Shown here: piece after piece, positions 7,576 to 15,256 of the stretch | How positions within the stretch are numbered: position 1 is the stretch's first letter | Layout: the number at the start of each line of letters is the position of its first letter | From: Casp-actino8 sp046091365 | GTDB lineage: Bacteria; Actinomycetota; Acidimicrobiia; Acidimicrobiales; Ilumatobacteraceae | DNA: 24,050 nt | NCBI GenBank assembly: GCA_046091365.1 | Contig: JBJTBM010000124.1 | Span: 1 to 24,050 of the forward strand | Direction of reading: 5' to 3' | Program-made: the position numbers and the translations under genes | Notes under the pieces: generated by a model | What the model was told of the DNA's origin: nothing | The model's database searches: none | Seen by the model: the letters and a program-made list of their open reading frames with translations, nothing else

Positions 7576-8322
7576 TCAGCCGACGACGGCCCGCTCGACG
7601 CGGCGGATCTTCTCGGGGTAATGGCCGCGACCGAATTCGGGACGCTGACGCAGCACGATCTCGAGCAACTCGTCGTGTTGGGCGGTCTCTTTCCAGGGCA
7701 GGGCGATGTACAGCGGTAGGCCGAACACCCGCAACGAGTCGAGGTTCGAGTACACGTGCTTCTGGTAGAGGTAACGCTCCTCCCACGGCCAGTTCGACGG
7801 GGCGAACCCGGTGCCGGGGTCGAGAATGCACGAGTCCCGGAGCCCGTAGCGATCGGCGACACGCAACTGCGCCTCGAAGAAGTCGAGCATCGCCTTCACC
7901 GGGTCGGCGCGCACCATCTCCATCTCGCGGGGGTTGGGGCCCGACAGGAAAGGCAGGACGATGGGGGCGTCGAAGTCGGCGGCGACCCGCCACATCTCGT
8001 CGGTCTGCATGCCGTCGGCGGCATTGATGACGCCGGCGCCGGACTCGAGAGCGCGCCGCGTGACCTCTGGTTTCCAGGAATCGATGCTCAAGGGCACGCC
8101 GAAACCGGCCAACGCCTTCACGATCGATTCGAGGCGTTCCCACTCCTGTTGCCACGGCACGACGGTGGCGTTGTCGGTGCTGCCCTGCCCGCCGAGATCG
8201 ATTCCGTCACAGCCGTTGGCGAGCAGGTATTCGGCCCGTCGGGTGGCGGCGGTAGCGTCGAGGGCGATCGAGTCCGTGTTCAACGAATCCGGAGAGGCGT
8301 TGACCACGCCGTACAGGAACAT
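7576..8322 (-). CDS. Dihydropteroate synthase-like protein (FolP2 type), probably not a DHPS
   Basis: The start is ATG 8322, giving 248 residues in a TIM-barrel DHPS fold. Recognisable strands are LYGVVNASPDSLNTDS (about 3-18), GIDLGGQGST, LSIDSWKPEV, GAGVINAADG and ILDPGTGFAPS. Several DHPS catalytic features are changed. The GGESTRPG loop is GGQGST, IND is INA, the GFGKT lysine is absent, and I find neither the SRKS loop nor the C-terminal RxHD motif. The protein is also shorter than the usual 265-290 residues. It lies back to back with gpgS (34 bases apart). In Mycobacterium tuberculosis the second DHPS paralogue folP2 also neighbours gpgS, and folP2 proteins are reported to lack DHPS activity. 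I infer a FolP2-type protein of unknown reaction. Confidence 0.8.
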   Translation of the reverse strand: MFLYGVVNASPDSLNTDSIALDATAATRRAEYLLANGCDGIDLGGQGSTDNATVVPWQQEWERLESIVKALAGFGVPLSIDSWKPEVTRRALESGAGVINAADGMQTDEMWRVAADFDAPIVLPFLSGPNPREMEMVRADPVKAMLDFFEAQLRVADRYGLRDSCILDPGTGFAPSNWPWEERYLYQKHVYSNLDSLRVFGLPLYIALPWKETAQHDELLEIVLRQRPEFGRGHYPEKIRRVERAVVG

Positions 8323-8356
8323 GGGTCGCAGGCTAGAGCGAGCGGAGCGAGACGAC

Positions 8357-9229
8357 ATGAGCGTGAAGACATTCGATCCGAGTGGCTGGACGTTGGAGAC
8401 GGCCTTGTTGATGAAGGCCGGTCGCACGGTGTCGGTTTGTATCCCGTGCCGCAACGAGGCCGAGACGATCGGCGATCTCGTGCGCCTCATCGAACCGACG
8501 CTCGTGGGCACCCTGGTCGACGAGCTGATCGTTCTCGACGATGGATCCCACGACGGGACCGGCGAGATCGCCGGCGAGGCCGGTGCCACCGTGGTGCACG
8601 TCGACGAGGTGCACATGTTCCGGGGGTCGGGCAAGGGCAAGGGCAACGCCCTCTGGGCGAGCCTCATCTCCAGCCACGGTGACATCGTGGTTTGGATCGA
8701 CGGTGACGTCACGAGTTCCACCACCGACTGGATCGTGCGTCTCGTGATGCCCCTCCTCATCGACGACACCGTCGGTCTGGTCAAGGCCAGCTACGACCGT
8801 CCGTCGCATCTCGGCGGTGGCGGACGCACCACCGAACTGGTGGCCCGTCCATTGCTTTCGATGTTCTTCCCCGATCTCGCCCGACTCGAACAACCGCTCG
8901 CCGGCGAGTTCGCCGGTCGCCGTTCGATGCTCGAACAGATTCCCTTCGCGACCGGGTGGGGGGTCGAGATCGGCATGGTGGTCGACATGGCCGAGCGCTT
9001 CGGGACGGCGAGCCTCGCCCAAGTGGACCTCGGCGTCCGACTGCACCGTCACCACAAACTGGAGATCCTGGCGATTCAGGCCGCCGAGGTGGCCGCCACG
9101 TTGTTGGCGCGCACGCCCCGGCCGCCGCACACCGCGAGCACCCTCGTGCGAAAGAACGGTGACGTCGTCGCCTTGAACCTCGGCGAACGGCCGCCGGTGG
9201 CGAGCCTTCCGCCCATCACCCTCGGCTGA
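8357..9229 (+). CDS. gpgS: Glucosyl-3-phosphoglycerate synthase (GT81)
   Basis: This 290-residue GT-A glycosyltransferase would join glucose from a nucleotide sugar to 3-phosphoglycerate. That is the first step to glucosylglycerate and, in mycobacteria, methylglucose lipopolysaccharides. Visible features are AGRTVSVCIPCRNEAETI (about 21-38), the LDDGSHDGT nucleotide loop (60-68), the metal-binding DGD triplet at 115-117 (DSD in M. tuberculosis), TTELVARPLLS, QPLAGEFAGRRSMLE, GWGVEIGMVVDM and LGVRLHRHH. These match GpgS closely from memory, apart from a shorter N-terminus (290 versus about 324 residues in mycobacteria). ATG 8357 gives the expected start just before WTLETALLMKAGRT. It is divergent from the folP2-like gene and ends seven bases from the convergent RibD-domain gene. 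Confidence 0.93.
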   Translation: MSVKTFDPSGWTLETALLMKAGRTVSVCIPCRNEAETIGDLVRLIEPTLVGTLVDELIVLDDGSHDGTGEIAGEAGATVVHVDEVHMFRGSGKGKGNALWASLISSHGDIVVWIDGDVTSSTTDWIVRLVMPLLIDDTVGLVKASYDRPSHLGGGGRTTELVARPLLSMFFPDLARLEQPLAGEFAGRRSMLEQIPFATGWGVEIGMVVDMAERFGTASLAQVDLGVRLHRHHKLEILAIQAAEVAATLLARTPRPPHTASTLVRKNGDVVALNLGERPPVASLPPITLG

Positions 9230-9236
9230 CCCCGGC

Positions 9237-9845
9237 TCAGTCGAGGCGACGTAGGTAACGCAGGAACAAGAAGCCGTCGTCGGTGCCCACGTGCGCCAGC
9301 CCCCAGGGATCGCGCAACGCCAGCGGTCCGGTGGCGATTCGTTGACTCGAGCCTCCCACGAATCGCGGCGCCACGGTGAGACAGATCTCGTCGACCAGGT
9401 CGGCGGCCAGCATCTGCGCGTTGAGGCTCGGTCCACCCTCGAGCACGCAGAGGCGGCCCGGTAGGTCGCGCACGATGTCGCGCACGTCGCCGGAGACCAA
9501 CCGAGTGTTGCCCGAGGCGAGCAGGGCCGCGGCATTGCGCCCGAGATCGCCCGAGCGTGAGACGACCGCGAGAACCTGGTGGGCGGGCAGCGGGTTGTAA
9601 CCGTCTTGTCGCAGGGTCTCGGCCCCCACCAACACGCTGTCGCCGCTGCGATGGAGATGGAGGAAGATCTCGCGGTCGGTGGGTCCACCGAGCAGGGCCG
9701 AATTCCCCTCGAGCGACACGGCGCCGTCGGCGGTTCCGATCATCGACATGATGATCCACGGACGGTCCTCTGGTCGGGGGCGACCGCTCAGGTCGTAGGC
9801 CTCGGCCACCGCGACATCGGTGGGAACGGGATGGATCAAGCGCAC
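9237..9845 (-). CDS. RibD C-terminal domain reductase (dihydrofolate reductase-like fold)
   Basis: This 202-residue protein from GTG 9845 is a stand-alone RibD_C/bacterial DHFR-like domain. Motifs are RPWIIMSMIGTADGAVSLEG (about 28-47), SDSVLVGAETLRQDGYNPL-like sequence at about 68-85, the LCVLEGGPSLNAQML strand-turn (about 132-146) and DEICLTVAPRFVGG. These form the NADPH-binding and pyrimidine-binding parts of riboflavin reductases; there is no N-terminal deaminase domain. It could be the reductase of riboflavin synthesis split from its deaminase, or a relative with another substrate. The neighbouring pterin genes make a folate-related role conceivable, but the sequence does not show it. 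A possible alternative start is Met33. Confidence 0.85.
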   Translation of the reverse strand: MRLIHPVPTDVAVAEAYDLSGRPRPEDRPWIIMSMIGTADGAVSLEGNSALLGGPTDREIFLHLHRSGDSVLVGAETLRQDGYNPLPAHQVLAVVSRSGDLGRNAAALLASGNTRLVSGDVRDIVRDLPGRLCVLEGGPSLNAQMLAADLVDEICLTVAPRFVGGSSQRIATGPLALRDPWGLAHVGTDDGFLFLRYLRRLD

Positions 9846-9911
9846 CTCTCGTGTCTAGCGGGTGCGCCAGCGCGACCCTCGGTCCACGGGCCGGCCACGA
9901 AGGTCACACGC

Positions 9912-9930
9912 CCGGGCGAAAAACGCCCGG
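9912..9930. repeat. Perfect 7-bp hairpin with A5 loop
   Basis: CCGGGCG (9912-9918), AAAAA and CGCCCGG (9924-9930) form a strong stem-loop. It lies between divergent genes (RibD-domain gene and acyl-CoA dehydrogenase), just before the predicted operator at 9938. No T-run follows, so it is not an obvious terminator; it may sit in a leader or act as a protein site. Confidence 0.5.
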
Positions 9931-9937
9931 CTCCGTT

Positions 9938-9954
9938 TCTGATGACCCGTCAGA
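9938..9954. promoter_or_regulatory. Candidate TetR-type operator, site 1
   Basis: TCTGATGACCCGTCAGA is an imperfect inverted repeat (TCTGA-N7-TCAGA, one mismatch in 7-base arms). It has the same outer arms and spacing as the perfect palindrome at 18651-18673. It ends 21 bases before the ATG of the acyl-CoA dehydrogenase at 9976, where the promoter of a leaderless or short-leader transcript would lie. Confidence 0.5.
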
Positions 9955-9975
9955 TGGTGCTGTAGGGTTCAGTCC

Positions 9976-11160
9976 ATGTACCTCGCCGAGACCCCCGACC
10001 AGCAGGCCCTGCGCAAGGAGCTACGCGAATACTTCGCCGCCATGCTCACCCCCGAGGTGCGCGCCGAACTGGGGGAATCCGGCGAGGGCAAGCCGTTGTT
10101 CCGCGAGTTGGTGCGAAAGATGGGCGCCGACGGCTGGCTCGGTCTCGGGTGGCCCAAGGAGTTCGGTGGTCAGGGGCGACCCGCCACCGACCAGTTCATC
10201 ATGTTCGACGAGATCCAGCGTGCGCACGCGCCGTTCCCGTTTGTCACCGTGAACACGGTGGGGCCGGCGATCATGGCCCACGGTACCCAGGCGCAAAAGG
10301 ACCAGTATCTGACCGGCATCCTGAAGGGCGAGATCAACTTCGCGATCGGTTACACCGAACCCGAGGCCGGCACCGACTTGGCCAGTCTGCGCACCACCGC
10401 CGTGCTGGACGGCGACGAGTGGGTCATCAACGGCAACAAGGTGTACACCTCCGGCGCGAATCAGAGCGACTACGTGTGGCTCGCGTGTCGCACCGAACCC
10501 GACGCTCCCAAGCACCAGGGAATCAGCATCATCATCGTGCCGACGAACACCAAGGGTTTCGAGTGGACTCCCATCGTCACGGTGGGTGGAGTCGTCACCA
10601 CCGCCACGTACTACACCGACGTGCGGGTGCCCAAGGAGAACGTGATCGGCCAGATCAACGGCGGATGGAAGCTCATAACGATGCAGTTGAACCACGAGCG
10701 CGTGGGTTTGGCCGCGTTGTCGGGTCTCACCGAGCGCCTTCTCGACGACGTCACCACCTGGTGTCGCGTCACCGCGTCCGGGGGTGCCGAGGGCGAGAAG
10801 ATGATCGACGTGGCGTGGGTGCAGCAGGATCTCGCCAAGTGCCACGCGTTGCTCGACGCCATCCGACTCATGACCTGGAAACTGGCCCAGAGCGTGGCCG
10901 ACAACACGCTCGGACCGGCCGAGGCGAGTGCGGTGAAGGTCTTCGGCACCGAACGCGCCGTCGAGGTGTACCGCATCATGCAGGGCATCCTGGGCCCGGT
11001 GTCGCACCTGCGCGACGGTTCCGATGGTGTCGTCATCCACGGTGAGGTCGAGCGCGCCGCGCGCGCCGCACAGATCAACACCTTCGGCGGTGGCGTGAAC
11101 GAGATCCAGCGCGAACTGGTGGCGACCGCCGGTCTGGGCTTGGTCCGTTCGACCCGCTGA
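9976..11160 (+). CDS. Acyl-CoA dehydrogenase of ChsE2/ChsE4 (FadE29/FadE26) type
   Basis: This 394-residue FAD enzyme resembles the catalytic alpha-type subunits of the mycobacterial heterotetrameric steroid-CoA dehydrogenases. Features are LGLGWPKEFGGQGRPATDQ (about 56-73), the FAD-binding segment FAIGYTEPEAGTDLASLRTTA (about 122-142), INGNKVYTSGANQSDYVWLACRT, KLITMQLNHERVGL with Glu241 as the likely base, AAAVKVFGTERA-like sequence and the C-terminal TFGGGVNEIQRELVATAGLGL. The classical Glu of YEGT is absent, as in these relatives. The expected reaction is desaturation of a steroid side-chain CoA ester, probably with the ChsE1-type subunit encoded at 15257. It has its own promoter region with a candidate operator and is convergent with the thiolase gene 25 bases away. 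ChsE2 versus ChsE4 cannot be decided by eye. Confidence 0.9.
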   Translation: MYLAETPDQQALRKELREYFAAMLTPEVRAELGESGEGKPLFRELVRKMGADGWLGLGWPKEFGGQGRPATDQFIMFDEIQRAHAPFPFVTVNTVGPAIMAHGTQAQKDQYLTGILKGEINFAIGYTEPEAGTDLASLRTTAVLDGDEWVINGNKVYTSGANQSDYVWLACRTEPDAPKHQGISIIIVPTNTKGFEWTPIVTVGGVVTTATYYTDVRVPKENVIGQINGGWKLITMQLNHERVGLAALSGLTERLLDDVTTWCRVTASGGAEGEKMIDVAWVQQDLAKCHALLDAIRLMTWKLAQSVADNTLGPAEASAVKVFGTERAVEVYRIMQGILGPVSHLRDGSDGVVIHGEVERAARAAQINTFGGGVNEIQRELVATAGLGLVRSTR

Positions 11161-11192
11161 TTCAGCGGATTCGCTGGATGCCCGCTCAGCGG
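11154..11192. repeat. Palindrome and near-tandem repeat between convergent genes
   Basis: CCGCTGA-T-TCAGCGG (11154-11168) is a perfect palindrome that contains the stop codon of the acyl-CoA dehydrogenase. The sequence TCAGCGGATTC recurs at 11162 and 11186 with period 24, the second copy containing the stop codon of the thiolase. The elements could fold as a bidirectional stem-loop, but there is no T-tract. Confidence 0.5.
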
Positions 11193-12373
11193 ATTCTTTG
11201 GATGATGGTGCCGGTCGACACGGCGCCACCACAGCACATCGTGACCAAGGCGAACTCCTTGTCGACGCGCTCCAGTTCGTGCAGCGCCGTCGTGATCAGG
11301 CGACTGCCGGTCGATCCGACCGGGTGACCGAGGGCGATCGCCCCTCCGTTCACGTTCACCTTGGTCGTCAACTCGTCGCGACCGACGCCGTGTACCTGCG
11401 CCCAGCTGAGCACCACGCTGGCGAAGGCCTCGTTGATCTCGACGATGTCGATGTCGTTCATCGTCATGCCGGCGTCGGCGAGTACCTTCTCGGTGGCCTG
11501 CACCGGTCCGTCGAGGTGGTAGTACGGCTCGGCTCCGACGAGACACTGGGCCACGATGCGGGCCCGGGGACGCAAACCCTCGGCGCGGGCTCGGTCCTCG
11601 TCCATCCAGAGAACGGCGGCGGCGCCGTCGCTGATCTGACTGCTGTTGCCCGCGGTGTGGATGCCGTCGGGTACCACCGGGTTCAACGAGGCCAACTTCT
11701 CGGCGGTGGTCTCGCGCAGTCCACCGTCACGGGTGACGACGGTGACGTTGCCCTCGGCGTCGGTGACCTCGACGGGGATGATCTCGCGTTCGAAGCGACC
11801 CTCCTCGGTGGCCCGCATCGCCTTCTGTTGCGAGATGAGACCCAGGTGGTCGACGTCGGTGCGCGTGATGCCGCGGCGCGCGGCGATGCGCTCGGCCGCG
11901 CCGAACTGATCGGGCATGTCGAGAGCGAAGTCGGCCGGCTTGGAGCTGCCGTTCATGAAGGTCACGTCGGTGCCCTCGCCCAGACGGGGTACGTTGGCAC
12001 CCAGCCACACCTTGCTCATGTGCTCGACGCCGCACGCCAGGCCCGCGTCGATGACGCCGGCCGCGATCATGTTGTGGATCATGTGATTCGCCTGCTGGCT
12101 CGAACCGCATTGGCAGTCGATGGTGGTGGCGGCGACCTGCCACGGCAGGCCCTCGTTCAACCATGCGGTGCGCGACACGTTGCTGGCCTGCTCGCCGGCC
12201 TGGGTGACACATCCTCCGACCACCTGGCCCACGCTCATCGGGTCGATTCCCGCGCGTTGCAACACGCCGGCCTGAACGCGCCCGAGCAACGAGACCGCGT
12301 GGACGTCGGCGAAAAAGCCGTTGCGCTTTCCGATGGCCGAACGACCGGCCTCGATGATGACGGGCTTGCCCAT
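11186..12373 (-). CDS. fadA5: Steroid side-chain 3-ketoacyl-CoA thiolase (FadA5-like)
   Basis: This 395-residue thiolase opens with MGKPVIIEAGRSAIGKRNG. It has the nucleophilic Cys89 in TTIDCQCGSSQQANH, NEAFASVVLSWAQVHG, the histidine of GGAIALGHPVGSTGSR and the second cysteine in TMCCGGAVSTGTIIQRIR. From memory it follows M. tuberculosis FadA5 nearly segment by segment (GGCVTQ.GEQ..N.SR.AWL, QISDGAAAVLWMDE, ARIVAQ.LVGAEPYYHLDGPVQ). FadA5 cleaves 3-keto side-chain CoA esters of cholesterol. It is the last gene of the seven-gene operon, 21 bases after the P450 gene, with AGGAGA placed well before its ATG. Confidence 0.93.
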   Translation of the reverse strand: MGKPVIIEAGRSAIGKRNGFFADVHAVSLLGRVQAGVLQRAGIDPMSVGQVVGGCVTQAGEQASNVSRTAWLNEGLPWQVAATTIDCQCGSSQQANHMIHNMIAAGVIDAGLACGVEHMSKVWLGANVPRLGEGTDVTFMNGSSKPADFALDMPDQFGAAERIAARRGITRTDVDHLGLISQQKAMRATEEGRFEREIIPVEVTDAEGNVTVVTRDGGLRETTAEKLASLNPVVPDGIHTAGNSSQISDGAAAVLWMDEDRARAEGLRPRARIVAQCLVGAEPYYHLDGPVQATEKVLADAGMTMNDIDIVEINEAFASVVLSWAQVHGVGRDELTTKVNVNGGAIALGHPVGSTGSRLITTALHELERVDKEFALVTMCCGGAVSTGTIIQRIR

Positions 12374-12394
12374 GTGGTTCTCCTGACGTGCGGG

Positions 12395-13630
12395 TTACTT
12401 GGCGGGGGTGAGTCGGACGGGAAGAGTCTTGATGCCGTGGATGAAACTCGAGCGCAGTTTGCGAACTTCGCCGGCGAGTTCGATGGTGTCGAGTCGCTTG
12501 GCCATCTCCTCGAACAGGATGCGCATTTCGAGCCGGGCGAGGTTGGCCCCCAGGCAGAAGTGAGGGCCGCCACCGCCGAAGGTGACGTGCGGATTGGGGT
12601 TGCGAGCGATGTCGAAGGTGTTCGGATCGCTGAAGACCGTCTCGTCGCGGTTGGCCGATGGGTAGAGCATGCTCACCGTCTCGCCTTCTTTGATGGTCAC
12701 CCCGTGCAGTTCGACGTCGCACACCGCGGTGCGCGCGAAGTTGTTGACCGGGGTGCCCCAGCGCAGGATCTCCTCGACCGCCGACGTGACGAGCGAGGGA
12801 TCTCCCTTGAGTTTGGTCCACTGATCGGGGTGCTCGATCATGGCGAGCGTGCCGTGGCTGATGCCGTTGCGGGTGGTCTCGTTACCGGCCACGGCGAGCA
12901 GCAGCATGAAGAGATCGAATTCGTGCTCGGACAACACGTCACCGTCGTGTTCGGAGATGAGGGTCGTGATGATGTCGTCCTTGGGATCGGCTTTTCGCTG
13001 CAGGGCGAGCTCGTTCGAGTAGGCGTACAACTCCATGGACGCGATCATCGGGGCGTTGGGGTCTTGGTTGAAGTCGGGATCGGTGGACCCGATCATCGTG
13101 TTCGACCAGTCGAACACCTTGCGACGATCCTCGACGGGAATGCCGACCAGTTCGGCGATGGCGATGAGGGGCAACTCGGCCGAGACCTTGTCGACAAAGT
13201 CGATCTGGCCGGATTCGAGCGCCTCGTCGATGAGAGACACCGCGACATCGCGGAAGTGAGCCTCGAGCATGCGCATGGCCTTGGGGGTGAAGCCGCGGTT
13301 CACGAGACTCTTGAGTCGGGTGTGATCCGGCGGATCGAGGTCGATCATCAGTCGTGCGGCTTCGAGGTCGGGTCGATCCTGGTTCATGAGCGAACCCTTC
13401 TTGGCCGACGAGAAGTGGTGGAACTTGCGGCTCACCTCGACGATGTCGGCGTGGCGGGTGAGGGCCCAGAACCACTCGGGGTAGCCCGGCTCGATTCCTC
13501 GGTGACGGGCGATCGGTGCCTCACGACGGAGCGCGGCGAACGTCTCATGGGGAGGGCCGTCTTTGTAGGCATCGTTGGAGATGACGTCGAGATTCTCGAA
13601 ACTCAATGCGCCATTCGTGTCCTGGCTCAC
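12395..13630 (-). CDS. Cytochrome P450, CYP125/CYP142-like steroid C26(27) hydroxylase
   Basis: This 411-residue soluble P450 has the I-helix AVAGNETTRNGISHG (about 247-260), the ExxR motif in VEEILRWGTPVNNFARTA, and the heme loop FGGGGPHFCLGANLARLE near residue 360 with the Cys ligand. The AGNETTRN ... EHPDQW stretch and NPNPHVTFGGGG resemble CYP125, the cholesterol/cholest-4-en-3-one 26-hydroxylase of mycobacteria. CYP142 and CYP124 are close alternatives. Its place between ltp2 and the FadA5-type thiolase supports attack on a steroid or other branched lipid side chain. The GTG start at 13630 overlaps the ltp2 stop (GTGA). No redox partner gene is seen in the window. Confidence 0.9.
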   Translation of the reverse strand: MSQDTNGALSFENLDVISNDAYKDGPPHETFAALRREAPIARHRGIEPGYPEWFWALTRHADIVEVSRKFHHFSSAKKGSLMNQDRPDLEAARLMIDLDPPDHTRLKSLVNRGFTPKAMRMLEAHFRDVAVSLIDEALESGQIDFVDKVSAELPLIAIAELVGIPVEDRRKVFDWSNTMIGSTDPDFNQDPNAPMIASMELYAYSNELALQRKADPKDDIITTLISEHDGDVLSEHEFDLFMLLLAVAGNETTRNGISHGTLAMIEHPDQWTKLKGDPSLVTSAVEEILRWGTPVNNFARTAVCDVELHGVTIKEGETVSMLYPSANRDETVFSDPNTFDIARNPNPHVTFGGGGPHFCLGANLARLEMRILFEEMAKRLDTIELAGEVRKLRSSFIHGIKTLPVRLTPAK

Positions 13631-14820
13631 CGGTCGACCCCCAGAATCAGCCCGCTCGTGGGCACCCCGGTCCCCGCGGTGACGAGGACGTTCTCGACAC
13701 TATCCACCTGGTTGACACTCGTCCCACGAATCTGACGCACGGCCTCGGCGATGCCGTTCATACCGTGGATGTAGGCCTCGCCCAACTGGCCGCCATGGGT
13801 GTTGATGGGCAGTCGACCGCCCAATTCGAGAGCACCATCGGCGATGTAGTCCTTGGCCTCACCGCGCCCGCAGAACCCGAATTCCTCGAGTTGCATGAGC
13901 ACGTACGGCGTGAAGTGGTCGTACAGGATCGCGGTCTGGATGTCGGCGGGAGTCAAGCCCGACGACGTCCAGAGTTCGTCGGCGACCACCTTCATTTCGG
14001 GCAATTGTGCGATGTCGTCGCGGAAGAACGACGTCATGGTCCACTGCTCGTGGCCGGCTCCCTGCGCCCCGGCGACGATCAACGCGGGCGTGTTCGGCAG
14101 ATCGCGGGCGCGCTCGGCGCTCACGACGACGAGCGCCTGTCCGCCGTCGCTCTCCTGACAGCAGTCGAGCAGGTGCAACGGATCGACGATCCAGCGACTG
14201 GCCTGGTGCTCTTCGAGCGTGATGGGCTCGTTGTAGAACCAGGCCGCTGGGTTTTTGGCCGCGTGCCTGCGGCCGGCGACGGCGACTCGTCCGAAGTCCT
14301 CCGATGTCGCTCCGTAGAGGTGCATGTAGCGACGGGCGACCATGGCGACCCATGAGGCCGGGGTGAGTTGGCCGAACGGCGTGGTCCAGGAGAACTGGGC
14401 GCGCTCGGCCGTGGCGGCCAGTGGGAGGTCCTGGACGCCCGCGCCGAAGCGACGTCCGCTGCGCTCGTTGAAGGCCCGGTAGCAGACGACGGCGTCGGCG
14501 ACGCCCGTGGCCACCGCCATCGCGGCCATCACGATCGTGCCGCACGCGGCTCCGCCGCCGTAGTGAACGCGGCTGAAGTGACGGAGCGAGCCGATACCGA
14601 CGTGGCGCGCGATCTCGACGTCGGGGTTGTTGTCGGTGCTGTAGGTCACCATTCCGTCGATGTCGGAGGGCTTCAATCCGGCGTCGGCGATGGCCGCGGC
14701 CACGGCCTCGCTGGCGAGGCTCATCTCGCTGCGGCCGGAGTCCTTGGAGAACTCGGTCGCACCGATGCCGGTGATGGCGGCCCGGCCGCCCAATCGGTTT
14801 CCGGGACGACCGACGCTCAC
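13627..14820 (-). CDS. ltp2: Thiolase-like aldolase Ltp2 (steroid side-chain retro-aldolase)
   Basis: This 397-residue SCP-x-type thiolase-fold protein lacks the usual thiolase Cys. From memory it matches Ltp2 strongly: AAITGIGATEFSKDSGRSE, the HYGGGAACGTIVMAAMAVAT segment, YRAFNERSGRRFG, ARRYMHLYGATSEDFG, LLDCCQESDG, ILYDHFTPYVLMQLEEFGFCG and the C-terminal LPINTHGGQLGEAYIHGMNG then GTGVPTSGLILG. Ltp2 cleaves the 22-hydroxylated three-carbon side-chain CoA thioester to a 17-ketosteroid and propionyl-CoA, and needs the DUF35 domain of ChsH2 as partner. Tyrosines in YDHFTP and EAYIHG are the candidate active-site residues. The GTG start at 14820 overlaps the chsH1 stop (GTGA). Confidence 0.93.
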   Translation of the reverse strand: MSVGRPGNRLGGRAAITGIGATEFSKDSGRSEMSLASEAVAAAIADAGLKPSDIDGMVTYSTDNNPDVEIARHVGIGSLRHFSRVHYGGGAACGTIVMAAMAVATGVADAVVCYRAFNERSGRRFGAGVQDLPLAATAERAQFSWTTPFGQLTPASWVAMVARRYMHLYGATSEDFGRVAVAGRRHAAKNPAAWFYNEPITLEEHQASRWIVDPLHLLDCCQESDGGQALVVVSAERARDLPNTPALIVAGAQGAGHEQWTMTSFFRDDIAQLPEMKVVADELWTSSGLTPADIQTAILYDHFTPYVLMQLEEFGFCGRGEAKDYIADGALELGGRLPINTHGGQLGEAYIHGMNGIAEAVRQIRGTSVNQVDSVENVLVTAGTGVPTSGLILGVDR

Positions 14821-15242
14821 GGCAGCACCACCTCGACCGTGGCGTTCATGTGATCGCCCAGTGAGTTCGAGCCCTTCACGGCCACCGTCACTGTGCGCGT
14901 GGCGTCGTCCTTGGTGGTGACGGACCCGGTGACGATCATCGTGTCACCGGGATAGTTCGGGGCCCCGAGGCGGATTTTGACCGACGAGATCGACGCGTTG
15001 GGTCCGGCCCAGTCGGTGACGTAACGCCCGGCGAACGCGTTCGAGGTGAGGATGTTCATGATGATGTCCTTCGAACCGCGCTCAGCGGCGACGGACGGGT
15101 CGTGGTGCACCACCTGGTAGTCGCGCGTGGCGATGGCGGTGCTGACGATGAGGGTGCGAGTCAGCGGAAGTTCGAACGGAGCGATCTGGTCGCCCACGTT
15201 CACGCTGGCGTAGGTTCGGGTGTCGGGAAGAGTCGCGGTCAT
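14817..15242 (-). CDS. chsH1: MaoC-like enoyl-CoA hydratase subunit ChsH1
   Basis: This 141-residue single hot-dog protein starts at ATG 15242. RDYQVVHHDPSVAAERGSKD (about 40-59) matches the hydratase-2 active-site element, with Asp41 and His46 at the expected spacing. SVKIRLGAPNYPGDTMIVTGSV is the conserved second half. In mycobacteria ChsH1 is the catalytic partner of ChsH2 and together they hydrate the 17(20)-ene steroid-CoA. Gene order ChsH2, ChsE1, ChsH1, Ltp2 supports the call. The gene begins 14 bases after the ChsE1-type gene and overlaps ltp2. Confidence 0.9.
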   Translation of the reverse strand: MTATLPDTRTYASVNVGDQIAPFELPLTRTLIVSTAIATRDYQVVHHDPSVAAERGSKDIIMNILTSNAFAGRYVTDWAGPNASISSVKIRLGAPNYPGDTMIVTGSVTTKDDATRTVTVAVKGSNSLGDHMNATVEVVLP

Positions 15243-15256
15243 GGGTCTCTCGTCTC

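Noticed and set aside
11198..13735. Very long open frame (845 codons) on the plus strand
   Set aside because: It is antisense to the thiolase and P450 genes, whose motifs and coupled starts are clear. Its translation is His/Asp/Gly/Val-rich with no domain, the usual mirror frame of high-GC coding DNA.
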